Positions 8,831 through 16,364 of a stretch of DNA of 64,000 nucleotides are shown here, piece by piece (the stretch's first letter is position 1; every line of letters begins with the position of its first letter). Under the pieces are notes generated by a model. That model worked only from the letters and a program-made list of their open reading frames with translations. It had not been told where the DNA came from and ran no database searches. The position numbers and the translations under genes were made by a program. Source of the DNA: Candidatus Cloacimonetes bacterium 4572_55. Its GTDB lineage: Bacteria > 4572-55. Location: contig NBMB01000031.1 of NCBI GenBank assembly GCA_002084765.1, forward strand, positions 1 to 64,000, read 5' to 3'.

Positions 8831-9963
8831 CTTTTTCCTCGAAAGGGATATTGTATTGTAAACAGATTGCTTACAGCCGCTTGCAATAGTTCCGCGCCTC
8901 GATCCTTCGCGTCTGTTATAGACATGCTAGGCGGCGCAATCGCATACGCGGCATCCAATCCCAATGTCTGAACCGCATCGGGTTGAAACGATCCGGCAAA
9001 TCCGATGATCGGGATAGATCGCGGCTGTTCTCTGACCAAATCCATCAGTCCGCTGATCGCCTTACCCGAAACCGATGTCATATCGATGGAGCCCTCGCCG
9101 GTGATAATGAGGTCTGCGTGGCGAATTTGCTCCCGGAGGTTGATCAGATCAAAAATGGTTTTCGCGCCGGGGACCAGTGATCCGTTTAGAAACGATACCA
9201 GTCCCGCGCCAAGTCCGCCAGCCGCGCCTCCTCCGACAATCATCTCCACATCGGGATAAAAATCCCGGATAATGGTCGCGGCATGGATCGTATTTCGGCG
9301 CAACAATTTCAGATCATTTTCATTCGCGCCTTTTTGTGGGGCAAAGGTCAAGACGCCGGATAAAAGGGTGTGCGTCACGTCGTAGAGGCCTATGATCGTA
9401 ACATTTTTTTTATGGGAGAGGCGAGGGTCCAGTCGGCTTAGATCAATATGCGCCAAACGATAAAGTTCTCTGCCGATTTCGGGTATCCGCCGACCTTGCG
9501 CGTCAAGAAATCGTCCACCTAAAGCCGAGGTCATACCGATTCCCAGGTCCACGGTCGCGCTTCCGCCCAATCCGACAAATATCTTCCGGCATCCCTTGTC
9601 CAAACAGGCGTGGATGAGTTGACCCGCGCCGTGACTCATCGCGGTCAGCGGCTGCCGCCTATCTGTCGGGACAAGGTCCAGTCCGATTGCCGCCGCGGTT
9701 TCGACAATGCCCGATCCATTATCCAGCGTCCCAAACCGAGCGAGCGTTGGTCGTCCCAGCGGTCCCGTTACTTCGATCTCATGGAAATCTCCGCCGCACC
9801 CAGCGACCAAACTCTCGACCGTGCCTTCTCCGCCGTCGGCAATTGGTAAAGCGATCACTTTTGTGTCTGGTCTCACCCCAAGGATACCCTGCTTGATCGC
9901 GTTGCCCGCCTCTGCAGAGGTCATACTGCCTTTGAATTTATCAGAAATAACAAGCGTTTGCAT
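8827..9963 (-). CDS. glxK: Glycerate kinase (GarK/GlxK family)
   Basis: A 378-residue protein of the class I glycerate kinase family, which phosphorylates D-glycerate (usually to 2-phosphoglycerate) with ATP. Family marks are the N-terminal VISDKFKGSMTSAEA, the ADGGEGTVESL loop, GLGGSATVDLGIGM, VGGGAAGGLGAGL and GEGSIDMTSVSGKA. Length is typical. It is the first gene of the minus-strand run that continues through the phosphatase, BtpA-family protein and NRPS. The promoter should lie between 9964 and 10170, an AT-rich stretch in which I see no certain hexamers. The gene symbol is a family-level guess; garK would be equally defensible. Confidence 0.9.
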   Translation of the reverse strand: MQTLVISDKFKGSMTSAEAGNAIKQGILGVRPDTKVIALPIADGGEGTVESLVAGCGGDFHEIEVTGPLGRPTLARFGTLDNGSGIVETAAAIGLDLVPTDRRQPLTAMSHGAGQLIHACLDKGCRKIFVGLGGSATVDLGIGMTSALGGRFLDAQGRRIPEIGRELYRLAHIDLSRLDPRLSHKKNVTIIGLYDVTHTLLSGVLTFAPQKGANENDLKLLRRNTIHAATIIRDFYPDVEMIVGGGAAGGLGAGLVSFLNGSLVPGAKTIFDLINLREQIRHADLIITGEGSIDMTSVSGKAISGLMDLVREQPRSIPIIGFAGSFQPDAVQTLGLDAAYAIAPPSMSITDAKDRGAELLQAAVSNLFTIQYPFRGKR

Positions 9964-10174
9964 GATCGGGTTTACGTCAATTCAAGGGTTAAGTTTCGAG
10001 TTCGCGCGGCTATCGTATATTTTATTTGATAATGCAATTTATATAATACAGAATGGGCTATGGCTTGTCATGGCTGAATAGTTACGGCAGGCTCAAGAAT
10101 AAAAAAATACGATTTTCGGTTGCAATCTCAAATTTCTGATAGAGTTGCAACGCATTATTACTAAAACTGCTCAA

Positions 10175-10666
10175 CTAATCGCTCGATTCTTTCAACAATT
10201 CTTGTAGAAACATCAATGAAACCCTATCTTTATCTCGAAACGTCTCTTTTTTTACTGCAATCAAGGTTTTTAAATCCAACGTATGCACGCGTAAATCTCC
10301 ACTCAAATCCATTTCAACCGTATAAGGAAAAAGCCTATCATAATCACGATTTTTGCCGATCATTCCCAGAACATTCAATGGTCCGCGTTTGGTTTCAAAC
10401 AAATGGTGACCCAACCCAAGCAGAGCCGTTGCGTCCGGCTTAATAATACGCCCAAATTGACCCCGGTAGATTGTGTCCAGGGATTCCAAAGCTTCAATCA
10501 GGCGAGCCACATTGTCGATGTGTCGCGAATGAACGATATCCAGATCAAATGTTGTTATCGGCGCGCCGTGCAGTATGGCTCCGACGCCGCCTACGATAAT
10601 AAAATCAATCTTGTAGTGAGCCAGTGTTTCCAATAAACAGAAGAAATCAACGGATGATTTTGGCAC
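10175..10666 (-). CDS. Nucleotidyltransferase-fold protein (DUF6036-like), second gene of a pair
   Basis: About 163 residues from a GTG at 10666. The opening residues give the nucleotidyltransferase helix-strand pattern DFIIVGGVGAILHGAPITTFDLDIV, with the first catalytic-type acidic pair in FDLDIV. The rest (LNVLGMIGKNRDYDRLFPY, LDLKTLIAVKKETFRDKDR) is typical of the small family I know as DUF6036 or AbiEii-like. Some of these act as toxins or as tRNA- or nucleotide-modifying enzymes; no activity can be assigned here. A TTG at 10681 would also open the frame, but the GTG overlaps the end of the upstream 57-codon gene by 20 bp, which suggests coupled translation. Confidence 0.72.
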   Translation of the reverse strand: MPKSSVDFFCLLETLAHYKIDFIIVGGVGAILHGAPITTFDLDIVHSRHIDNVARLIEALESLDTIYRGQFGRIIKPDATALLGLGHHLFETKRGPLNVLGMIGKNRDYDRLFPYTVEMDLSGDLRVHTLDLKTLIAVKKETFRDKDRVSLMFLQELLKESSD

Positions 10667-10820
10667 GGCGCAACCTCTCAACTGAATTAACTGCCTGTTG
10701 TAATGCCATTAACCGTTCACGCGGGGTCAAAGATAACATCCAGCGGATCAATGTTAAATCAACGCCTTCGGTGCTATAGTCACTGTTTTGTGCGAGTATA
10801 TTTGTTTTTTGATCGATCAT
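10647..10820 (-). CDS. Small 57-residue partner of the nucleotidyltransferase
   Basis: An ATG at 10820 opens a 57-residue frame ending with TGA at 10647. The core LTLIRWMLSLTPRERLMALQ resembles short proteins commonly encoded just before such nucleotidyltransferases. It overlaps the start of the next gene by 20 bp in another frame, so the pair is probably one translational unit. It is hydrophilic with no membrane segment. It could be an antitoxin or accessory subunit, by position only. I recognise the pairing, not a demonstrated function. Confidence 0.6.
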   Translation of the reverse strand: MIDQKTNILAQNSDYSTEGVDLTLIRWMLSLTPRERLMALQQAVNSVERLRRAKIIR

Positions 10821-10937
10821 ATTTCCGTATTGTCTCCCCCACGATGAAAATCGCTGGCTATTCTGTTAGATAGTTCCCTATGTATAACGCTCATTGTTTT
10901 GTCATAAACATCGTGGTAAGGTCTTTATTTTCACAAA

Positions 10938-11345
10938 TCAAATATGCCCATTAAAAAGCATACCGACAACGTCCAGATCAGCTTCCAGAAAGTCGTATCG
11001 AATCAATTCCCTCCTCGATACCCATCGAATTTGCTCAAACACATTGTTTTCCATCTCTCCGATGTAGTTTTCGATCTGGTAGAAAAAAAGATGCACCTCT
11101 ATTGCGACCGATCCGTGACGCTCATAAACATGACGCGTGTGCGAGACCAGTCTTCCGACTGACGCTTGAATCGACAGTTCCTCCCACAACTCACGCTGGA
11201 GACATTCGGGACCGGTTTCTTTCGGTTCGATTTTCCCCCCTGGAAATTCCCACTTAAGGGGCATTTCGCCGGCTTGATGGCGTTGGCAGATCAAAACTTT
11301 GTTGTTTTCCTCAATAATTCCGGCAGCGACTTGAATTTGTTTCAT
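10938..11345 (-). CDS. mutT: MutT-type Nudix hydrolase (8-oxo-dGTP diphosphatase-like)
   Basis: 135 residues with a complete Nudix box starting GGKIEPKETGPECLQRE and continuing LWEEL, so G, the RE pair and the EE pair are all present. The preceding VAAGIIEENNKVLICQR and KWEFPGG are typical of the MutT group that hydrolyses oxidised dGTP to the monophosphate. The length is right for MutT. It starts 6 bp beyond the end of the pgsW remnant on the same strand, so it may be read from the same transcript. Substrate could also be another nucleotide, as Nudix enzymes are versatile. Confidence 0.85.
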   Translation of the reverse strand: MKQIQVAAGIIEENNKVLICQRHQAGEMPLKWEFPGGKIEPKETGPECLQRELWEELSIQASVGRLVSHTRHVYERHGSVAIEVHLFFYQIENYIGEMENNVFEQIRWVSRRELIRYDFLEADLDVVGMLFNGHI

Positions 11346-11351
11346 AACCTG

Positions 11352-12339
11352 TTATGATTTCTTTCGTTGGAAGATATAATGCTTCACGTCCAGGCGGAGA
11401 GATAAGACAATGACTGTGAGCAGAAAAAGGATCGCCGCTATCGTGAATGGGAGGGAGTAGGTCTCTCGATAATAGAGCGCGCCTTTACCGATTTTTGATT
11501 TTTCTTCCTCAAGATAGGGCATGACGCTAATGCCGTAATCATTTGCAATACGTCTAATCTGCAGAATATGGATAATCGGCAGACCTCGTTCCGCCATGCG
11601 GGTGATAACGCCTTCTGCTGGGAACTCGACCGCGGTCAGATCCCGAGACAAGCCCGCTTTGATCAGCTTTCCGTTCTGTGACGATCCCAAGCTGGCGATA
11701 CCACCGCCAATATTGATATAGACCTTGATACTCTTTCTCCGGCTCCTCTCCATTTCACTGTAGATATCCAGCCGTCGGTCGATACTCGCGCTGAGATGGC
11801 TTTCATGGATAAAGTCCATCTTTTTGTCAGACTCGGAAATTTTTGAATTTCTCTTGATCGCTTCTTTTAACAGGCTACGTCCTTTCCGACTTAAGCCGCG
11901 TCCACGATCTCCGCCGCCGCCTATTGATACGGCTTTAGAACGGTAGTGGATCAGCCCTTTCTGATAAAGCTCGGACTCCATATCCAACCAGGTGAAATCC
12001 GGATTGCTCGCGCCCCATGACGAAGCACCGATGGAGGTGACGATAATTGGCTCCAACTCCATGTAACACGCCGGTATCGGTGGTGATCAAGGTATATTGT
12101 TCGCCGATCAGACCGGTTTCTGCCGGGTCGTTTTCTTTATCAATCGGAATACCCAGCTCGACAATACGCTCCTTCAGGGCATTCTGCGCCAGGGATGCCA
12201 GTCGAGTGGCTTCGGTTTTCTGTTTAAGATAAGGCTGGGCTTTAGGCGACTTCGAGCTCTCGACCAATGCGTAAACCGCAATCGAAAGAAGCGTTAAACC
12301 AATCAGCAAATAATGGGAAGGAGATCGATAGATGTTCAT
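11352..12339 (-). pseudogene. PgsW-like poly-gamma-glutamate system protein with an internal deletion
   Basis: Two pieces of one protein lie in different frames. From the ATG at 12339 come a membrane anchor (YLLIGLTLLSIAVYALV) and the PgsW region ending TGLIGEQYTLITTDTGVL. In the other frame, from about 12062 downwards, comes the rest: EPIIVTSIGASSWGASNPDF, the glycine-rich SIGGGGDRGRGLS, YINIGGGIASLG and a C-terminal membrane helix. In family members as I remember them about 55 residues lie between these two blocks. Here they are missing, with a non-multiple-of-three loss at about 12061-12075, so the sequenced allele cannot make a full protein. The ATG overlaps the pgsC stop by 4 bases, confirming they were one operon. 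Either a real deletion or an assembly collapse. Confidence 0.75.
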
Positions 12340-12797
12340 AAGCTCAGGTCGCCTCCGTAAAAGATGATCATCATCATTTTCACCAATACGGCAGTCATAA
12401 TCATGGTGCAGACCGTCTTGTTCACGCCCTGCCGCTCCATCCAAATAGCGATCAAGCCAGGAATGATATAGCCGACTGCCTGAAAATCCATCTGCAATTC
12501 CGTGATGGGAGCCTGAAACAGTTGACGGGTCGCCCATCCCGATATGAAACCAATGAGAATGGTCAGAACCGTGCGGCGACGGCCATAAATTAACATAAAA
12601 TTGGATAAAAGCCGGATAAGTCCGAACGTGGCTAACGCGGCGAGCAATGTGCCGGCAATGCGCGAGGGGTGATGAATCATCAACGCCATGTAACCGGGGA
12701 CGACCATTCCTCCGGCAGCTAACCCAAGCGCTTCCGAGAAAAAAAGGCTAAGGAGTAGTCCCAAGCCAATGAATTGAGGAGTGATTATCGGATCCAT
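12336..12797 (-). CDS. pgsC: PgsC/CapC-type poly-gamma-glutamate synthesis membrane protein
   Basis: 153 residues with four or five membrane segments and the family block FFSEALGLAAGGMVVPGYMAL near the N-terminus, then GLIRLLSNFMLIYGRRRTVL. PgsC forms the membrane part of the poly-gamma-glutamate synthase with the Mur-ligase-like PgsB. No pgsB is seen here: the next gene upstream on the strand is the radical SAM aminomutase. It overlaps the pgsW remnant by 4 bases. With PgsW broken and PgsB absent locally, polymer production from this locus is doubtful unless PgsB is elsewhere. Confidence 0.82.
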   Translation of the reverse strand: MDPIITPQFIGLGLLLSLFFSEALGLAAGGMVVPGYMALMIHHPSRIAGTLLAALATFGLIRLLSNFMLIYGRRRTVLTILIGFISGWATRQLFQAPITELQMDFQAVGYIIPGLIAIWMERQGVNKTVCTMIMTAVLVKMMMIIFYGGDLSL

Positions 12798-12888
12798 TAA
12801 TGGTGAACCTCAGTTGAACAGGTGAACTTTGCAAAGGTTATGAATTTTTGCAAGGTTTTCAATTAACCGTTAGAAATCCAATTTCTAA

Positions 12889-13983
12889 CTAACACGAATT
12901 TGGTATTTCAATATTTTTCCCTTCATAATTTCGTAATGTCCATGACGACTCGTCTTTTGAAACGACGTAATTCGGATCCAGGGGAATTTTACCGATACGT
13001 GTGGATATCGCATACCGAGGCACGGCAAAACCTGTTGTAAAACCCTGCAAGTCCCTTATGATCTCCTGGCCTGTTTCAAGCGGAGTACGAAAATGGGTAC
13101 TACCTGTTACAAAGTGGCAGTGGAAAATATAATAGGGTCTGACGCGTATTTCTAAAAGTCGGTGCATCAACTTTTTCATGGTTTTGGAATCGTCGTTGAT
13201 CCCTTTCAGCAATACGGTTTGATTTCCCAACGGAATCCCTTCGCGTAACAATATGTCACACGCCTTTGCAGTTGCTTTTGTGATTTCTTTGGGATGATTA
13301 ATTTGGGTATTGATCCATACCGGATGATGCTTAGCAATAATTTTTGCCAAATTTGAAGTGATTCTCTGCGGAAGTGTGCAGAGGGTTCGCGTTCCTAATC
13401 TGATGATTTGCACATGGTCTATTTTTCGTATCTCGCCTAAGACATAGTCCAGTCGCTCATCTTCAACCATCAGCGCGTCTCCACCCGTAATAAGCACATC
13501 TCTAATTTCCGTTGCCTGCTTGAGATAATCAATCGCCTTTTCGATACGATTAAGCGATGTGTCTTTGTCTGTCTTACCAATTCGCCTTTTACGGAAGCAA
13601 TGCCGGCAATAACTCGGACACTGGTTGGTTAAATAAAGCACTAATCTATCAGGATAAAGTTGAAATAAACAATCTACAGGGAGGCTTTTCTCCTCTTTTT
13701 TAGGATCATAAACTCCTATAGTATCACCAAGTTCTTTTATATCGGGAATCATCTGTTTTCTGAGCGGGCAATTTGGGTCGCCCTTATCCATCAAACTCGC
13801 ATAATAGGGGCTGATAGCAAATCTTAACTGTTTAGAAACAGATTTGATACTATCAATTTCATACGGGGTCAGGTCTACATACTGGCTCAATTGTTCAATA
13901 GATTCAATCCTATTTGCCAACTGCCATTTCCAATCATTCCATTGCTTACTCACATTCACGTCCATCTCGTTCACGCCATCCAC
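12889..13983 (-). CDS. Lysine 2,3-aminomutase-like radical SAM/PLP enzyme with altered substrate residues
   Basis: 364 residues from a GTG at 13983, preceded by AAAAGGA at 8-base spacing. The radical SAM cluster motif is CPSYCRHCFRKR (about residue 123), followed by LITGGDALM and INTQINHPKEIT as in the KamA family. The C-terminal part has GSTHFRTPLETG where lysine aminomutase has EHFRTPVSKG. The two aspartates that hold the lysine side-chain amine in KamA align by eye with His (in FHCHFV) and Ser/Thr (in AISTRIG), so lysine is probably not the substrate. Glutamate aminomutases also change these positions. It is shorter than the usual 410-420 residues and lacks the C-terminal extension. Family is sure; the reaction (some alpha/beta amino migration) is inferred. 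Confidence 0.82.
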   Translation of the reverse strand: MDGVNEMDVNVSKQWNDWKWQLANRIESIEQLSQYVDLTPYEIDSIKSVSKQLRFAISPYYASLMDKGDPNCPLRKQMIPDIKELGDTIGVYDPKKEEKSLPVDCLFQLYPDRLVLYLTNQCPSYCRHCFRKRRIGKTDKDTSLNRIEKAIDYLKQATEIRDVLITGGDALMVEDERLDYVLGEIRKIDHVQIIRLGTRTLCTLPQRITSNLAKIIAKHHPVWINTQINHPKEITKATAKACDILLREGIPLGNQTVLLKGINDDSKTMKKLMHRLLEIRVRPYYIFHCHFVTGSTHFRTPLETGQEIIRDLQGFTTGFAVPRYAISTRIGKIPLDPNYVVSKDESSWTLRNYEGKNIEIPNSC

Positions 13984-14046
13984 AAAAAATTTCCTTTTTG
14001 TTAAAATTATATATGAGTTGCCTCATACATCCTCAAAAATTGAGAA

Positions 14047-14583
14047 TTAATACTTTTCCTGAATCCGACTCCACTCCATTTTAAACCATGGCGTGTACCT
14101 ATCCGGATTTTCCGCCAAATCTCGATTCAGCTCATCAATCGTGACGAATTTCCATTCATCAATTTCATAGGGATTTGCGCGAATCGGCTCCTCGCTACGA
14201 CCCATATAAACGGCACACAGTTCGTTTTCCGATCCTTTGTCGAGATAATTTGCCTGATATTGAAATTTATAGAGAAAACGAAGTTCCGCCTGCAAGCCGA
14301 GTTCCTCTTCCAGGCGCCGCTTTGTCGCAGTCTCATAGCTTTCCCCTTTTCGAGGGTGGCTACAGCACGCGTTTGACCAAAATAGGGGCCACAAGGCTTT
14401 ATCCGCCCCCCGTTTTTGTAACAAAATCTCGCCATTCCCGTTAAAAATAAATATCGAGAACGCTCGGTGAAGAATTCCTTCCCCCTGATGACAATCCGAC
14501 TTTGGCTTATAACCGATCTTATTATCGTCCTCGTCCACCAAGATCAAAAGTTCGCTATCAAAAGAGACCTGTTTGTGATCCAT
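14047..14583 (-). CDS. idi: Isopentenyl-diphosphate delta-isomerase, type 1
   Basis: About 178 residues with the Nudix-fold IDI pattern: LHRAFSIFIFNGNGEILLQKR, then the active-site cysteine block SNACCSHPRKGE and the EEELGL metal/acid block. It interconverts isopentenyl and dimethylallyl diphosphate in isoprenoid synthesis. I place the start at the ATG at 14583 because GGAG lies at proper spacing and the protein then has normal length; longer in-frame starts to 14706 add a non-conserved tail. It is separated from the aminomutase by 63 bp and is divergent from the TonB operon. Confidence 0.88.
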   Translation of the reverse strand: MDHKQVSFDSELLILVDEDDNKIGYKPKSDCHQGEGILHRAFSIFIFNGNGEILLQKRGADKALWPLFWSNACCSHPRKGESYETATKRRLEEELGLQAELRFLYKFQYQANYLDKGSENELCAVYMGRSEEPIRANPYEIDEWKFVTIDELNRDLAENPDRYTPWFKMEWSRIQEKY

Positions 14584-14757
14584 GGGGCTTGCTCCGTTAA
14601 TTTTTGAAAAGTTGCATTGTGCATTTATAGGCATGCGTTTATCATAGCGTGTGTAAAGATAGCAAATCGATGCGCGATTGTCAATAAATTTTAAGACCAT
14701 AACCAAGATAGCGAATCGGCTTGGATAAGCTCAATTGTTGAGACATCTGAAAAACTG

Positions 14758-14786
14758 TTTGCAATTTAGCGACTTCTTAGTATAAT
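14758..14786 (+). promoter_or_regulatory. Candidate sigma-70-type promoter for the TonB/TPR operon
   Basis: TTTGCA at 14758-14763 and TATAAT at 14781-14786 are separated by 17 bases. The -10 is perfect and the -35 matches four of six positions. It lies about 90 bp before the TTG start at 14879, in the divergent gap with idi. A palindrome falls in the predicted leader. Confidence 0.5.
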
Positions 14787-14809
14787 ATCTACGGAAAATC
14801 AAAAATTAT

Positions 14810-14836
14810 GTAGCGCAGAACGTTATTCTGCATTAC
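14810..14836. repeat. Palindromic repeat, REP-like, in the operon leader
   Basis: GTAGCGCAGAA and TTCTGCATTAC form an 11-base stem with two mismatches around a CGTTA loop. A related sequence (GTAACGCAAAAC ... GTTCTGCGTTAC) occurs between pilB and pilC at 53196-53261, so this looks like a small dispersed palindrome family. It could fold in the 5' leader RNA. Confidence 0.45.
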
Positions 14837-14878
14837 AGGCGGGGTTCTCCGAAAATTTAACAAAAAGGACGGCATATC

Positions 14879-16285
14879 TTGAAAAAAATTATCCTGTTGT
14901 CATTGCTTGTATTGATCTTGCAGACCCTGCCGGCTCAGGCGCGACGGAGTGCGGAAGATCATCTGACCATTGCGCAGACCTTGATCGACAGTATGCGTTA
15001 TGAGCAGGCAACGATCCACTTACGCCGAGCTATCGAGATGGACACAACGCTTGCCCAAGGGTATCGCAGTTTGGGGTCGATCTATGAGGGTTGGGAGGCT
15101 TATGAAGACGCGTTTGATGTATATCAAACCGGCTGTCAGATTCTCTCTGACGAGGAGATATGCGCTAAGGCGGAGGAACTCTCGGATTTAATCGAGCAAT
15201 CGGAAGATGGGCGGAAAACTCGGTCAATCGGTCAGTCGATCTGCCTGTTGATGATCTTTTCCACGAATTATGACGATATTAAGGAAGCGAAAAAAATGTT
15301 ATCAGAAGGGAGCTATTTCCCCGATGTCGCCGAGAAATATTCGCAAACCGGGGTCATCAAGCAGGTGGATTGCTACGAATCTGGCAATATCGATCCGATG
15401 CTGGTGCCGGAGGTGGAGAAGTTGGCAACAGGTTCGATCAGCGATGTGTTGACAAATGCACGCGGGTATTATATTCTGCTGAAAGTATTCCAGGGCAAGA
15501 CCGAGCGCATAAAGCAGTATCCGTGGGAGCCGGTATTGCAGGCAATACGGGATTCCCTTGGCATTCATCCGCCGGAAGAAGTCGCAGAAGCGGATTCTGT
15601 TGAGGCAGGAGAGACTGAGACGCGTTCTCGTCGATCCCGTCGTGGAAAATCCGAATCTGACACAATTGTGACGACCATAGTTGCCGACGTCCAGGCTCTT
15701 GCTGACTCTTCTGCGATTGAGATCGATTCACTTCTTGCCACGCCCGACTTTGTCTCGGTTATGGCGGATAGCGCGACAGTTGCTTCGGGTAGCTCTGCGG
15801 CTGTCGATAGCGTTATCATACTGGAGGAGCCGGAAGGATCGACTGCCCCTGATTCTGCCCAGACAAATTTGGAGGAAGAGAACGTTGTGGATGGGAATGA
15901 GCAAGAGCCTCCCGAAACGCCCGTTATTGATCCAAATGACGATCCCAATATCGCCCCGATGATGGACATTTTCAACAATCCGACAACGATTTTTTATCAC
16001 AAATCGCCGGAATTGATTGAGCGCGTCGAGCCAGAGCATCCAGAGGCTTGGCAGAATCGAGGCGGAGAAGTAACGTTGCATGTCCTGATCGACGATAAGG
16101 GCAAAGTATTGAATGTCAAGGTGAAAGAAAGCTTTGACGATGAGGGCGTGATGGGGTTTAATCAGCTGGCAATAAAGGCGATCATGCAGTGGAAATATAA
16201 GCCTGCAACCCGGTATGATAAGCCGCTTATGGTCTGGATAACCGAACGGATCGTTTTCGCTGAAGAGGAAGCTGGCGAGGAATAG
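14879..16285 (+). CDS. Exported TPR - parvulin-like - TonB C-terminal domain fusion
   Basis: 468 residues from a TTG preceded by AAAAAGGA. A signal peptide (IILLSLLVLILQTLPAQA) is followed by a TPR pair (about 25-100). A parvulin-type segment comes next (about 115-215: KMLSEGSYFPDVAEKYS, then SISDVLTNARGYYILLKV). A long acidic Ser/Ala-rich linker (about 230-360) leads to a TonB C-terminal domain (about 375-465: GGEVTLHVLIDDKGKVLNVKV, AIKAIMQWKYKPATRYDKP). TonB domains contact TonB boxes of outer-membrane transporters, but this protein has a cleavable-looking signal instead of a lasting anchor and no ExbB/ExbD neighbours. It could serve as a periplasmic adaptor or assembly factor rather than an energy transducer. 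The parvulin segment is divergent. The next gene follows within 80 bp on the same strand. Confidence 0.78.
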   Translation: MKKIILLSLLVLILQTLPAQARRSAEDHLTIAQTLIDSMRYEQATIHLRRAIEMDTTLAQGYRSLGSIYEGWEAYEDAFDVYQTGCQILSDEEICAKAEELSDLIEQSEDGRKTRSIGQSICLLMIFSTNYDDIKEAKKMLSEGSYFPDVAEKYSQTGVIKQVDCYESGNIDPMLVPEVEKLATGSISDVLTNARGYYILLKVFQGKTERIKQYPWEPVLQAIRDSLGIHPPEEVAEADSVEAGETETRSRRSRRGKSESDTIVTTIVADVQALADSSAIEIDSLLATPDFVSVMADSATVASGSSAAVDSVIILEEPEGSTAPDSAQTNLEEENVVDGNEQEPPETPVIDPNDDPNIAPMMDIFNNPTTIFYHKSPELIERVEPEHPEAWQNRGGEVTLHVLIDDKGKVLNVKVKESFDDEGVMGFNQLAIKAIMQWKYKPATRYDKPLMVWITERIVFAEEEAGEE

Positions 16286-16364
16286 GATAAGACCTATGCG
16301 AAATCTATGAAGTTTGCGGACTCTTAACTTTAGCAATAAAAGCAATAAATATGGAGAAATATTG

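Noticed and set aside
11935-12537. 200-codon minus-strand frame as a gene of its own
   Set aside because: Its first 66 codons overlap pgsC out of frame; only the part from 12339 is the PgsW N-terminus.
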